Shown here: in pieces, positions 1 through 9,661 of the stretch
Position numbering within the stretch: position 1 is the first letter of the stretch
Layout of the letters: the number at the start of each line of letters is the position of its first letter
From: Thermoanaerobaculales bacterium
GTDB lineage: Bacteria > Acidobacteriota > Thermoanaerobaculia > Thermoanaerobaculales > Sulfomarinibacteraceae
Reading direction: 5' to 3'
Assembly: GCA_029287235.1 (NCBI GenBank)
Contig: JARFRM010000224.1
Coordinates: forward strand, 41,587-105,586
DNA length: 64,000 nucleotides
The notes under the pieces: model-generated
The model's database searches: none
The model's input: only the letters and a program-made list of their open reading frames with translations
What the model was told of the DNA's origin: nothing
Position numbers and translations under genes: made by a program

Positions 1-155
1 AGGGAGGCCGAGACCGCGGTCACCGCCACCGCACGATCTCCGAGCGCGTCGTAGGCCGCCTTCGCCAACAGGGTGCTATCGACCCCCCCGGAATAGGCGA
101 CGAGGGCAGAGCCCTGATCGCGGAACCAGTCAAGCAGGACTTCGTAGTTCGACAC
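1..155 (-). CDS. larE: LarE-like ATP-dependent sacrificial sulfur transferase, N-terminal part (runs off window)
   Basis: Minus-strand translation from GTG at 155: VSNYEVLLDWFRDQGSALVAYSGGVDSTLLAKAAYDALGDRAVAVTAVSAS; PP-loop SGGVDS; directly follows larB and larC. Confidence 0.85.
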   Translation of the reverse strand, partial: MSNYEVLLDWFRDQGSALVAYSGGVDSTLLAKAAYDALGDRAVAVTAVSAS

Positions 156-1339
156 TAGTCTTCCTCCACCACGCCACCGGCGGCGGCGAGAATGTCGCGG
201 ACCGGAACACCGCTCCTGCGAGCGAGCTCGGCGCAGTCCTCGAACTCCGGGATGCGCCGCAAGACCGTCTCACCGATGATGGCGAGCTTCACCGCCACCG
301 GCCCCCAGGGTGTTTCCACGGTTTCCATCCGCCGGCCCAGATGATGCTTGGCCACGGGGTAGCTGCGGCATCCCAGGCTCGTGGTCTCACGCAGCAGCAC
401 CGAAACGACCGCATCGAGGGCCGCCGTCGGCGCCAACGCGGTGATCAGGTGTCCCGGACGACCCTTCTTCATGACGATGGGGGTGATGGCCGCGTCGAGG
501 GCGCCCGATTCAAGCAGCCGATCGATGACCACGGGCAGCACTCGAGGATCGAGGTCATCGATGTTGCACTCGACGATGACGTGGTCGCTCTGGCTGATCT
601 CGGCTGGCCCGGACAGCTCCCCGACAAACGCGCGCAGTACGTTGGGCAACCCGGGTCGCTCCATGGTCCCCGCACCGATCCCCACGGTTTCGACGGTCAT
701 GGCCGGCATCGTGCCGAAGGTGTTTGCAAAGCTCGTGACCAGGGCTGCTCCGGTGGGAGTCACGGTTTCACCTTCGACCCCGGCCGGATGGACCGGCACG
801 CCGGGCAGCATGGCCGCCACCGCCGGCGCGGGCAGGGGCATGGTGCCGTGGGCACAGTCGATGGTGCCGCTTCCCATGGGTAGGGATGAGCACACAATCT
901 CATACACGGCAAGCTGGTCGAGGGCGAGGCAGGCGCCGACGACATCAATGATGGCATCCACCGCACCGACCTCGTGAAAGTGGACCTCCTCGGCGGTCTC
1001 ACCGTGGACCTCACCCTCGGCCTCGGCCAGGGTCCGGAAGACTGTCTTGGCCATCAGCGCAACGGTGGCCGGAAGCTCGGCGGCATCGACAACGGCCTCG
1101 ACATCGGCGAGCTTTCGGTGATGGGGGTGGGCGTCCGGATCGAAGCCGACCGTCATCCGGCGCGCGGCAAAGCCCCCGGATCGACCCCCGGGCCATTCGA
1201 TCGTGACATCAGGAAAACCCAGAATTCCCGGCAGCGCCTCGACCAGAGAGGCACAATCGGCGGCCTCGGTGAGGGCGCAGAGCATCATGTCGCCGGCGGC
1301 ACCGCCGGCGCAGTCGAGATAGAGCACGCGGCGGCTCAT
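155..1339 (-). CDS. larC: Nickel pincer cofactor biosynthesis protein LarC
   Basis: MSRRVLYLDCAGGAAGDMMLCAL start with LarC family features (HFHEVGAVDAIIDVVG, ETVTPTGAALV); ATGA overlap with larB stop. Confidence 0.92.
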   Translation of the reverse strand: MSRRVLYLDCAGGAAGDMMLCALTEAADCASLVEALPGILGFPDVTIEWPGGRSGGFAARRMTVGFDPDAHPHHRKLADVEAVVDAAELPATVALMAKTVFRTLAEAEGEVHGETAEEVHFHEVGAVDAIIDVVGACLALDQLAVYEIVCSSLPMGSGTIDCAHGTMPLPAPAVAAMLPGVPVHPAGVEGETVTPTGAALVTSFANTFGTMPAMTVETVGIGAGTMERPGLPNVLRAFVGELSGPAEISQSDHVIVECNIDDLDPRVLPVVIDRLLESGALDAAITPIVMKKGRPGHLITALAPTAALDAVVSVLLRETTSLGCRSYPVAKHHLGRRMETVETPWGPVAVKLAIIGETVLRRIPEFEDCAELARRSGVPVRDILAAAGGVVEED

Positions 1340-2094
1340 GACGAGGCCCCATCCGCCAGGGCGATTCGGTGCACGAGGGTGGCGGCGCCGAATCCGTTGT
1401 CGATGTTGACCACACCGATCCCGGCCGCGCACGAGTTGAGCATACCGAGCAGGGCGGCGACACCGCCGAAACTGGCGCCATAGCCGATGGAGGTGGGCAC
1501 AGCCACCACGGGGCGATGGATGAGTCCCGCCACCACCGATGGCAGCGCGCCCTCCATTCCGGCCGCCACCACCACGGCGCGGGCCGCGCGCAGACGATCG
1601 ATCTGAGAGAAGAGACGATGGATCCCGGCGACCCCGACATCGACGATTCGGTCAACCGGATGGCCGAGATGCTCGAGGACCACCGCGGCCTCCTCGGCGA
1701 CGGGCAGATCCGAGGTTCCGGCGGAGACCACCGCCACTCCGTGGTGGCGGGATGTCTCCTCAGGTCGCGCTTCGAGCACTCGGGCCGCCTCGTGGTAGGC
1801 GACCTCGGGAAACCGCGCGACCAGCGGCGCCGCACGGCGGTTTTCCAGACGGGTGACCAGGACCTTGCCGTGGAGCTCGAGACAGCGTTCGATCAACCCC
1901 TCGAGCTGCTCGTCGGTCTTGCCCGGTGAAAAGATGACCTCTGCGAGACCGGTGCGACGCTCACGGTCGGTGTCGAGGCGGGCAAAGCCCAGATCCTCAA
2001 CTCCACTCGAGGCCAGCTCATCGAGAGCAGCCTCGACATCCGTCGACCCGGCTGCGACACCATTGAGAATCCTGATCAACTCGTCGCGATCCAT
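1336..2094 (-). CDS. larB: Nickel pincer cofactor biosynthesis protein LarB (AIR carboxylase-like)
   Basis: MDRDELIRILNGVAAG...VVSAGTSDLPVAEEAAVVLEHLG...DNGFGAATLVHRIA; operon with larC/larE. Confidence 0.92.
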   Translation of the reverse strand: MDRDELIRILNGVAAGSTDVEAALDELASSGVEDLGFARLDTDRERRTGLAEVIFSPGKTDEQLEGLIERCLELHGKVLVTRLENRRAAPLVARFPEVAYHEAARVLEARPEETSRHHGVAVVSAGTSDLPVAEEAAVVLEHLGHPVDRIVDVGVAGIHRLFSQIDRLRAARAVVVAAGMEGALPSVVAGLIHRPVVAVPTSIGYGASFGGVAALLGMLNSCAAGIGVVNIDNGFGAATLVHRIALADGASS

Positions 2095-2169
2095 CCATCC
2101 TCCGATACGCGATCTCATCCGCCGAACCCGACAAGGATAACCGAATGTCGACGAGCACAGGAGGGCGGA

Positions 2170-2820
2170 TCAAGTTCTGCGGGCGACCTCGGAGAAGACG
2201 TAGAGCATCTCACGGGCGATCTCGCGGCAGCGCTCGTCATAGATCTCGGCCTCATCCTCGGCGCCGTCAAACGCATTGGGATCGTCATAGGGGATGGCGA
2301 TCCTCTCGTCGGCGCCGTCGACCACCGGGCAGGCGGAATCAGCCGAGAGACAGGTCATGATGGCGATATATCCGCCACCGGGATTGGGCGCGGCGTCATA
2401 GATCTTCGAAAAGACCTGGATCGGCTCCATCGACGGGCTGAAACGGACGTCATAGACGGGGTTCTTGCCATCGGTGAAGGGCTCGATGATGAAACCGGCC
2501 CTGCGCAGGGCGGCCGCCGCCCTCGGGTTGAAGGCCGTGGCCTCGGTGCCACCGGAGAAGGTCTCCACCCCGGGCACCGAGAAGATCGACGCCGCGACCT
2601 GGGCCCAGAGCTGCGACATGTGGCTGCGGCGAGAGTTGTGGGTGCAGATGAAGGTCAATCGCACGGGACCGCCACCCCTCACGCGAGGGACGATGACATC
2701 CGCGAGGTCATCGAGGATCGAGCGGCGCTCAGCCGAGATCCCTTGAATTTCCCCCAGGCGATCTCCGACAGAGGCCGCGAGCTCGGGCACGAGCGTTTCA
2801 TTTTCCGATGGCACCATCAC
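2170..2820 (-). CDS. Low-molecular-weight protein tyrosine phosphatase / arsenate reductase-like protein
   Basis: FICTHNSRRSHMSQLWAQ active-site loop (CX5R-type) and C-terminal YDDPNAFDG. Confidence 0.75.
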   Translation of the reverse strand: MMVPSENETLVPELAASVGDRLGEIQGISAERRSILDDLADVIVPRVRGGGPVRLTFICTHNSRRSHMSQLWAQVAASIFSVPGVETFSGGTEATAFNPRAAAALRRAGFIIEPFTDGKNPVYDVRFSPSMEPIQVFSKIYDAAPNPGGGYIAIMTCLSADSACPVVDGADERIAIPYDDPNAFDGAEDEAEIYDERCREIAREMLYVFSEVARRT

Positions 2821-2963
2821 CTCGCAATCGATTGAGAGGATGCCACAGCTCTCGTGATCCGGTAAATCAACCGTGCATCAACATCGCCGCCGAATCCTCC
2901 GTAGAATGACATGGACCCGACCAGGCGAACGCGTGGCGATCGGTCGAGGGGAGGACATCGTCA

Positions 2964-3560
2964 ATGAAGGTCCTGCTGGTCAATCCGGACTATGAGATCG
3001 AGCGTTACATGGGCCGCCACTTCGGCCGAATGGGCTGGGTGATGCCGCCCATGGGTCTTCTCTATCTCGCCGCCGCCTTGGAGAATGAAGGCATCGGCGT
3101 TTCAATCTACGACGCCCAGATCGAGGAGCGTTCGCTTAGGGACGTCGTAGCCGAGGAAAGCCCCGAGATCGTCGGCATCACCTGCGCGACGGCCCTGGTG
3201 GGCAGCACCCTGGCTGCGGCGAAGATGGTCAAGGCGGCCATTCCCGCCACCACGGTGGTGACCGGCGGCGTCCACCCAACCGTCCGTCCGAACGATCTTC
3301 TCGAGGGAGGAGACGTGGATATCGACGATTGGATGCAGCTGAGCTCCATGGGCGGCTATCGGGAGGACGAGCTCTTTTATGTCCCCGAGGGCCGCGACTC
3401 CGACGAGCTCAAACGCCTCCAGCGCCGGGCCAACTTCGGTTTCTACTTCCGTCCGCGCATCATGCTCGGTTTCGTCGGCCGGATCCGTTCCTTCGGCGAG
3501 CTCGGCGAGTACGCCCGCGGCGCGTGGGGTTTGTTGAAAGCCACCGTCGCGCCGTATTGA
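2964..3560 (+). CDS. Cobalamin-binding domain protein; radical SAM core apparently missing (possible pseudogene)
   Basis: N-term MKVLLVNPDYE...MPPMGLLYLAAALENEGIGVSIYDAQ...GGVHPTVRP is B12-binding; C-term YVPEGRDSDELKRLQRRANFGFYFRPR resembles the tail of B12-radical SAM enzymes; no CxxxCxxC between. Confidence 0.7.
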   Translation: MKVLLVNPDYEIERYMGRHFGRMGWVMPPMGLLYLAAALENEGIGVSIYDAQIEERSLRDVVAEESPEIVGITCATALVGSTLAAAKMVKAAIPATTVVTGGVHPTVRPNDLLEGGDVDIDDWMQLSSMGGYREDELFYVPEGRDSDELKRLQRRANFGFYFRPRIMLGFVGRIRSFGELGEYARGAWGLLKATVAPY

Positions 3561-3694
3561 CCGCGGCGGATTCGGAACGAGGCCGCCGGCGCGCGAGCAG
3601 CGTAGTCGCAGACCCTCCAATCATCCCCTGAGCGACCGCGCTGATTGGGCGACGCTGGGCCGCCAGGGGCGGACCAGGAGGCCGGAGTCGAGGT

Positions 3695-5983
3695 TCACTC
3701 AGAATTCCACCACCCCACGCTCGGCTCATCCGGCTTGAACTCGACGCCGAGCAGCACCACCCCAAGCTCGCGCTGGTCGTCACCACCGTGGGCGCTTGGC
3801 TGATACGGATCACTGATAACTTTGAACTCGACGAATCCCGCGCTGACCGCGGAGGCCGAAACGGGAATCTCGACGGTCAGCGATCGATGGTCGATCTCGA
3901 GTGGCCCGGCCACCGGAAGATCGTCAATGACGACCCGGGGATCAGCCGGCGTCGGCCTCGGGGCGGCAAGGCGGATCACCAGCCGCCCCGGTTCGTCCAC
4001 AACCAACCGGAACCCGGCGACGGGCCCGAGCCACAGCCCGCGGCCGAGCTCACCGAAGGTCTCCCCGTCGTACCCACCCTCGAGCTCGAGACGGAGGCTC
4101 CTCCGCTCGCTCTCACTCGCCGCCGTTCCGCGCCACGCCGCACCCGGTGGTCGCACCACCACCTCTATCAGCTGCACCGTCAGTGGCCGCTCGTCGCCGG
4201 CGCCGGGCGGGTAGGCTTCCGTTCGATTGAAGCGGACGATGACCGGTCCCGATGCGGCGGCGGCGGTCCGGGTCCAGATCCGGGTGGTCTCAGCGTGGCC
4301 TTCGATCTCATACGAACCCCCACCGTGGCTGATATCCACCTCCAGAGGGCGCTCACCCGGCGCCGGTCTGAGCTCGAGCCCGATCAGGGTTCCCGTCGGG
4401 ACCGGCGGCAGCCAGAGCTCGGCGCCGGGACCGGCCCACATGAAGGACCGACCGTCGGCAAGGCTCTCCAGGGTCCACCACCGGCCCACCGGAAGGGGTG
4501 GGTTGTCGATCATGGCCGCTGCGAGAAACCGGCCCTGGGTCAGGGGCCGGAGGCGTTCGGACACCGCCCCGAAGGTGGTGACGACCCCGGTCAACGACGG
4601 CCAGTAGAGGTGGGGGTGGACCGTGGCAACCACCCACGGCCGGTCGACACCGAGCCAGGGCTCGGGCGCGCGCGGCGAGAGCAGCATGGGCGGTGCCGAC
4701 TTTCCCCGCCACTCGAGCACGGACCACCAGTAGGACGAGAAGACATGGATCTCCGGCTCGACCACCACCGCGAGGCCGCGCTCGGAGGCGCGGTCGGCGG
4801 CATCCACCGTGGCCTGCCAGGCGCCGAAGGTCTCGGTGTGCTGCTCGAGAAGCAGCGGCAGGGACGACCCCGCCGCGACCGCGGTCATCGCGAGAAGACC
4901 GACAACGGCCACCGGCGGCGCCACCAGTGATCCCGCCCCGGCCAAGAGCGGCCCTACGGCCATCTGGACGCCGATGGCATAGCGGGCGTAGGAGCGGTTC
5001 TGGAGCATGACGAGCTGGGCCGCGGTGAGACCCAGGATCGCGACCCAGGCCACGGCCGATCTCGGCCCGACCCGCCTCCACCAGGCGACCAGACCGATGA
5101 CCGACAGAACCACCAGGCCGAAAGCCGCCGGGAGCCCGCCGACGCCCTTGAAGAGACCGACATCGGCCAGGATCTCGGTGTTGCGGTGGAGCCGGTCGAC
5201 GTGGAAACTGGCATGGGTCGTGAAGGGCTCGAGGAAGGCCGCCCACCCCCCCTCCAGGTGGGCCATCACCGCCACCGCCACCACAACGGCCGCGACGCCG
5301 AGCACGACGCCGGGGAGGACCCGGCGTCGGGGCCGCACCGACTCCACCCCGATGAGCCACAGCAGGGCGACGCTCGGCAGCAGAATCGGACGGACCAGGA
5401 ACGACGCCGTCAACAGCAAGGTGAAACCGGTCGCCCGCCGGCCCTCGAGGCCACCGGCCAACAGAGCCGCGGCTGCCAGCGCCAGGACGACCGCCGCCAT
5501 GGATGAAAAGCCCCGTACCGAGAAGAGCCACGGTCCGGGCAGGAAGAGGACCAGGAGTGCGGCGGCGGTCGCCACCGGCGGCGGCGCCACTCGGCGTCCA
5601 AGGGCGGCCAACGGCCACAGCGCGAGGATCGAGGCCACGGCCGACACCAACTGGAGGGCGCGATAGGGCGTGCCGGCAAGGGGCAGAAGCAGATGGCCGA
5701 GGGCCAGCAATCCGGGGAAGCCCGGCGGCTGTGGAAAGTGCGCGGCGAGGGAGAAATCGAGCATCCCCCGGGCGAAGAGGGTCTCATCCCACTCCCAGGG
5801 TCCCGATGCCAAGAGTGCAAAACGAGACGTGGCAAGGAGTACGATTGTCAACAGACTCAGCGCGAGGTCGAGTCGGGAATTCGCCAATCCCCAAAGACTC
5901 AGGCCCCAAGAATGCAGTCCCTCCCGCTTCCCGCCGGAGCGACCGGTCCCACCATCGCTGTGCCGTGCCATCAACGCGATCAT
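3695..5983 (-). CDS. Large polytopic membrane protein, glycosyltransferase family 39-like
   Basis: 762-aa ORF, many N-terminal TM segments, ArnT/PMT-like WEWDETLFARGMLDFSLAAHFPQPPGFPGLLALGHLL, soluble C-terminal region. Confidence 0.55.
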   Translation of the reverse strand: MIALMARHSDGGTGRSGGKREGLHSWGLSLWGLANSRLDLALSLLTIVLLATSRFALLASGPWEWDETLFARGMLDFSLAAHFPQPPGFPGLLALGHLLLPLAGTPYRALQLVSAVASILALWPLAALGRRVAPPPVATAAALLVLFLPGPWLFSVRGFSSMAAVVLALAAAALLAGGLEGRRATGFTLLLTASFLVRPILLPSVALLWLIGVESVRPRRRVLPGVVLGVAAVVVAVAVMAHLEGGWAAFLEPFTTHASFHVDRLHRNTEILADVGLFKGVGGLPAAFGLVVLSVIGLVAWWRRVGPRSAVAWVAILGLTAAQLVMLQNRSYARYAIGVQMAVGPLLAGAGSLVAPPVAVVGLLAMTAVAAGSSLPLLLEQHTETFGAWQATVDAADRASERGLAVVVEPEIHVFSSYWWSVLEWRGKSAPPMLLSPRAPEPWLGVDRPWVVATVHPHLYWPSLTGVVTTFGAVSERLRPLTQGRFLAAAMIDNPPLPVGRWWTLESLADGRSFMWAGPGAELWLPPVPTGTLIGLELRPAPGERPLEVDISHGGGSYEIEGHAETTRIWTRTAAAASGPVIVRFNRTEAYPPGAGDERPLTVQLIEVVVRPPGAAWRGTAASESERRSLRLELEGGYDGETFGELGRGLWLGPVAGFRLVVDEPGRLVIRLAAPRPTPADPRVVIDDLPVAGPLEIDHRSLTVEIPVSASAVSAGFVEFKVISDPYQPSAHGGDDQRELGVVLLGVEFKPDEPSVGWWNSE

Positions 5984-6028
5984 ACCCGCCTAATCCTCCC
6001 CAGGCCTCCGCCGTGCAAGAATCACCTC

Positions 6029-7372
6029 ATGTCGAGATCAATATTGACGACGATCGCCACCACCATGGCCGTCCTCGGTTTGGTCGGTTGCTCCGCTCCG
6101 GACTCCCATGATCCTTCTCCGCCCAACCTGCTGCTCATCTCCCTCGACGCATTACGCGCCGACCACCTGAGCAGCTATGGCTATGACCGCCACACGACGC
6201 CCTTTCTCGACGAGCTCTCCGCTCAGGGAGTGCGTTTCTCCCACGCCTCGGTCAACACCCATGGCACGCCTTCGTCGCACACCACCATGCTGACCTCGCT
6301 CTATCAGGAGACCCACCGGGTGTGGGCCGACCCGGCGTCGGGAACACGGCGGGCGCCGTCGATTCCGGACGAGGTCGATCTGCTGCAGGAGATCCTCGTC
6401 CGCGAGGGATTCGCAACCGCGGCAGTGACCGGCGGCGGCTGGATGTCGGCGAGCTACGGATTCTCCCGCGGCTTCGACTTTTTCTCCGACGAAGGCCGAA
6501 CCGCCGATCAAGGCGTCGAGCTCTTTGCCGAGATCCTCGGCCAAGCCCTCGGCACCGGTGACCCGGTCTTTGCCTTCTTCCACACCTACCAGGTCCACTC
6601 GCCCTATCTGCCTCCGGATGGATACGGCACGCTCTTCGGCGAGTTCTCCGGTTCCGTCGAACCAACAAGCGAAGCGCTCCGGCCGCTCGCGGCCACCGCA
6701 GGAAAGCACCTCGATCAGGAAGACTTCGACTTCCTCGTATCGCAGTACGACGGTGAGATCCGCTTCCTCGACGACAGTCTCCGCGTGCTCTTTGGCCGAC
6801 TCGAGGAGATGGGATTCCTCGACAACGCGGTGGTGCTCATCACCGCCGACCACGGTGAGGAGTTCGGCGACCACGGCGGCCTCCTCCACCGCGGCACCCT
6901 CTTCGAGGAGCTGGTCCGGGTGCCGTTCATCGTCTGGGGACGCGGGGTTCCGGCAGGGGCCGTCGATCCGACGCTGGTGAGCACGGTCGATGTCGCCCCG
7001 ACCCTGCTCGCGGCCGCCGGGGTCGAACCGCCTGCCATCATGGAGGGCCGCAACGTCCTCGCTCCAGACGCCACACCGTGGGCCGAGCAACGGATCTTCG
7101 CCCAGTATCGCAACGCGATCTACAGCGTCCGCACCCCACGTTTCAAGCTCATCAGCGGCGCCGGAGGCAGTCGAATGCTCTTCAACCTGGTCCGCGATCC
7201 CGGCGAGCGCTACAACCTCGTAGACCGGCGACCCGAGCACACGACGGCCTTGGCGGCGGAGCTCGATGCCTGGCGCCAGGCACGCCCACTGCTCGCGGAC
7301 TCGGCATCATCGACCACCGATCTCGATCCCGCCACCGAGGACCGGTTGCGGGCCCTGGGCTATCTCGACTGA
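6029..7372 (+). CDS. Sulfatase (lipoprotein signal)
   Basis: MSRSILTTIATTMAVLGLVGCSAP lipobox-like start; PNLLLISLDALRADHLSSYGYDRHTTPFLDELSAQG...TADHGEEFGDHGGLLHRGTLFEELVRVPFIVWG. Confidence 0.85.
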   Translation: MSRSILTTIATTMAVLGLVGCSAPDSHDPSPPNLLLISLDALRADHLSSYGYDRHTTPFLDELSAQGVRFSHASVNTHGTPSSHTTMLTSLYQETHRVWADPASGTRRAPSIPDEVDLLQEILVREGFATAAVTGGGWMSASYGFSRGFDFFSDEGRTADQGVELFAEILGQALGTGDPVFAFFHTYQVHSPYLPPDGYGTLFGEFSGSVEPTSEALRPLAATAGKHLDQEDFDFLVSQYDGEIRFLDDSLRVLFGRLEEMGFLDNAVVLITADHGEEFGDHGGLLHRGTLFEELVRVPFIVWGRGVPAGAVDPTLVSTVDVAPTLLAAAGVEPPAIMEGRNVLAPDATPWAEQRIFAQYRNAIYSVRTPRFKLISGAGGSRMLFNLVRDPGERYNLVDRRPEHTTALAAELDAWRQARPLLADSASSTTDLDPATEDRLRALGYLD

Positions 7373-8073
7373 GATCCGCTCGGTTGATGGCGGTAGCCCA
7401 CCCCGTGCACGGTGGTGATGATCTGCGGTGAGCTCGGATCGACCTCGATCCGTTTGCGGAGCTGAGAAATGGTCTGGTCGAGGGTCCGGCTCGAGGGCAG
7501 ATAGTCCACCCCCCAGCAGGCGTTGAAGATGGTGTTGCGGTCGAGGGCCTTGCCGGCGTGGTGGTGCAGGAGACGGAGGATCTTGACTTCTCGGAGGCTG
7601 AGATCAACGTCGACATCGCCCCGCCGCGCCCGCAGCTCATCCGGCAGGATCTCGAGATCCGCCATCCAGAAAGGCTCGGAGTCCGGCGAAGGTCCGCTCG
7701 AAGCCTTCGTCGCCAGCCACCTCCGGGTCACCGCTCGGATCCGGGCCACCACCTCTCTGATCCCAAAGGGTTTGGTGAGGAAGTCGTCGGCGCCGAGCTC
7801 GAGGCCCACGACCTTGTCGATCTCCTCGGACTTGGCGCTGATGAAGATCACCGGGACATCGCTCGGCCGGGCGCGGAGTCGGCGGCAGACCTCGTAGCCG
7901 TCGATCTCGGGCATCATGATGTCGAGGCACACCACATCGGGAGCCACGCGGTCGAAGAGAGCGAGGGCCTCGGCACCATCGGCCGCCTCTACGGTGTCGT
8001 AGCCCTCGGCCTCGAGCACTTCCACCAGAGCCCGCCGGGTCAGGAGATCGTCTTCAGCCACAAGAATCTTCAC
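7360..8073 (-). CDS. OmpR-family response regulator
   Basis: MKILVAEDDLLTRRALVEVLEAEGYDTVEA...DIMMPEIDGYEVCRRLR...K; winged-helix C-terminus RTLDQTISQLRKRIE. Confidence 0.92.
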   Translation of the reverse strand: MKILVAEDDLLTRRALVEVLEAEGYDTVEAADGAEALALFDRVAPDVVCLDIMMPEIDGYEVCRRLRARPSDVPVIFISAKSEEIDKVVGLELGADDFLTKPFGIREVVARIRAVTRRWLATKASSGPSPDSEPFWMADLEILPDELRARRGDVDVDLSLREVKILRLLHHHAGKALDRNTIFNACWGVDYLPSSRTLDQTISQLRKRIEVDPSSPQIITTVHGVGYRHQPSGSQSR

Positions 8074-9659
8074 GTTGGAACTCCCTCGCCGTCGTTGGGC
8101 AGCTCGAGCTCGAAGCAGGCGCCCCCGTCGGCTGCCGAAAGGCGGAGCTCACCACCATGGAGGCGGGCCAACTCGCGGGCGATGGAAAGCCCGATTCCGG
8201 TGCCGGACACACCTTCGGTGAGACGGTCCGACAGCCGGACGAAGGGTTCGAAGACCGCCTCCTCCCGCCCGGCGGGAATCCCGGGCCCGCGGTCCCTGAT
8301 CCGAACCACCGTTGTGGCCGCGGTCTGCCGGGAAGAGATCTCAGCCACCCCACCACCGGCGGCGTACTTCTCGATGTTTCCCAGCAGATTGCCCACCACC
8401 TGCTCGACGGCGTCCGGATCGAAGAGCAGCAGTCGGGGTGCGGCCAGATCGAGCAGGATGGCGACACCCCTGCCTTCTAGAGACGGCCGAAACTGGTCCG
8501 CCACCGACCGCAGGGTGTCGTCCACCGACCCCCGCACCGGGCGGATGGCCAGCGTTCCTCGGTTGTGACCGGCAAAGCTGAGGACATTGCCGATGAGACG
8601 GCTCAACCGTCCACTCTCGGCAACGATGACGTCAATATACGATCCGGTCTCGCCATCGTCCCCGCCGATTCGCCGCTCGAGCAGCTCGGCGTAGAGGCGG
8701 ATGTTGGTCAGAGGTGTTCGCAGCTCGTGTGAGACCTGGTTGACGAAACCCACCCGCTCGGAGGCCTCACGGAGCTCGCGCGAGCTTTCACGGTGGAAGA
8801 CAAGAGCGAGACCGCTCAGCACCGCCGCGGCAATGATCAACCCCGCCACCCGGAGAAAGCCGCCGAGCGTGCCCACCGCACCGCCCGCCCAGTACTCGGT
8901 GCGCAACGTCCACGCGCCGAGAGGCGAAGACAGCCGGCGTTCGACGGCGTCAACCGAGGATCCCTCCGTCGCCGGCGGTTCGGATTGAGAGAGGACGCGG
9001 CCCTGCGAATCTTCGAGCACGATCCGACCCCAGCGGGTGGGGGTTGCAGCCCCACCAGGATCCGTGGAGAGCTCGACAAGGAGATCGGCCACCAGCCGAA
9101 CCCGGTCGAGCTCGACCGCGATGAGACTGCCCCTGGGATCCCTCCGCCAAAAGAGGAGGTGGAGCCCCGTGTCCCAGTACCATGCGTACCAGCCGTGATC
9201 CGCCGCCGGCAGTGCAGATTGTCCCGAGTCGACGACCCCGGTCTGCGTCTGCTGTTCGACCTCGCCGCCGAGCAACCGACCGACGAGGATCTGTCGGATC
9301 CGGACCAGAAAATCTCGTTCGGCGTCGCTGATACCCGTCTCCAGCGGGGGATGGAGCAGGCGCCCATCAGACGCCTGCACCGCCACCTGCGTCACCTCGG
9401 GCGTGCTTCGGACGAATTCCCGCCAACCCTCGGTGTCCCCGCCTGACGGAACCTCCCTCGCGAGCAACCGCCGCGCGCGGTCCTCGAGGACCCGCTGGAT
9501 CCTGGAATCGACATCGGCCAACCGGCTCTCGGCTGCGGCGCGGAGTTGGCCGGCGACCCGCCCCCGCTCATCACGAACGCCGCGGATCGCCAGCCAGGCC
9601 AGCAGCCCGGTGGGCAGCACCACGATGAGCACCAGCAGGGCGGTCAACCGACGCGACAC
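8070..9659 (-). CDS. Sensor histidine kinase
   Basis: VNQVSHELRTPLTNIRLYAELL H-box; GTGIGLSIARELARLHGG G2 box; 4-nt overlap with the response regulator. Confidence 0.9.
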   Translation of the reverse strand: MSRRLTALLVLIVVLPTGLLAWLAIRGVRDERGRVAGQLRAAAESRLADVDSRIQRVLEDRARRLLAREVPSGGDTEGWREFVRSTPEVTQVAVQASDGRLLHPPLETGISDAERDFLVRIRQILVGRLLGGEVEQQTQTGVVDSGQSALPAADHGWYAWYWDTGLHLLFWRRDPRGSLIAVELDRVRLVADLLVELSTDPGGAATPTRWGRIVLEDSQGRVLSQSEPPATEGSSVDAVERRLSSPLGAWTLRTEYWAGGAVGTLGGFLRVAGLIIAAAVLSGLALVFHRESSRELREASERVGFVNQVSHELRTPLTNIRLYAELLERRIGGDDGETGSYIDVIVAESGRLSRLIGNVLSFAGHNRGTLAIRPVRGSVDDTLRSVADQFRPSLEGRGVAILLDLAAPRLLLFDPDAVEQVVGNLLGNIEKYAAGGGVAEISSRQTAATTVVRIRDRGPGIPAGREEAVFEPFVRLSDRLTEGVSGTGIGLSIARELARLHGGELRLSAADGGACFELELPNDGEGVPT

Positions 9660-9661
9660 TC

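Noticed and set aside
155-2118. Many long opposite-strand ORFs (e.g. 341..883 +, 381..977 +, 1369..1929 +)
   Set aside because: Antisense shadow ORFs of the larB/larC genes in high-GC DNA; low-complexity Arg/Pro/Ser composition and no family signature.
7360-7372. 13-nt convergent overlap between sulfatase and response regulator genes
   Set aside because: Ordinary tail-to-tail overlap in a compact genome.
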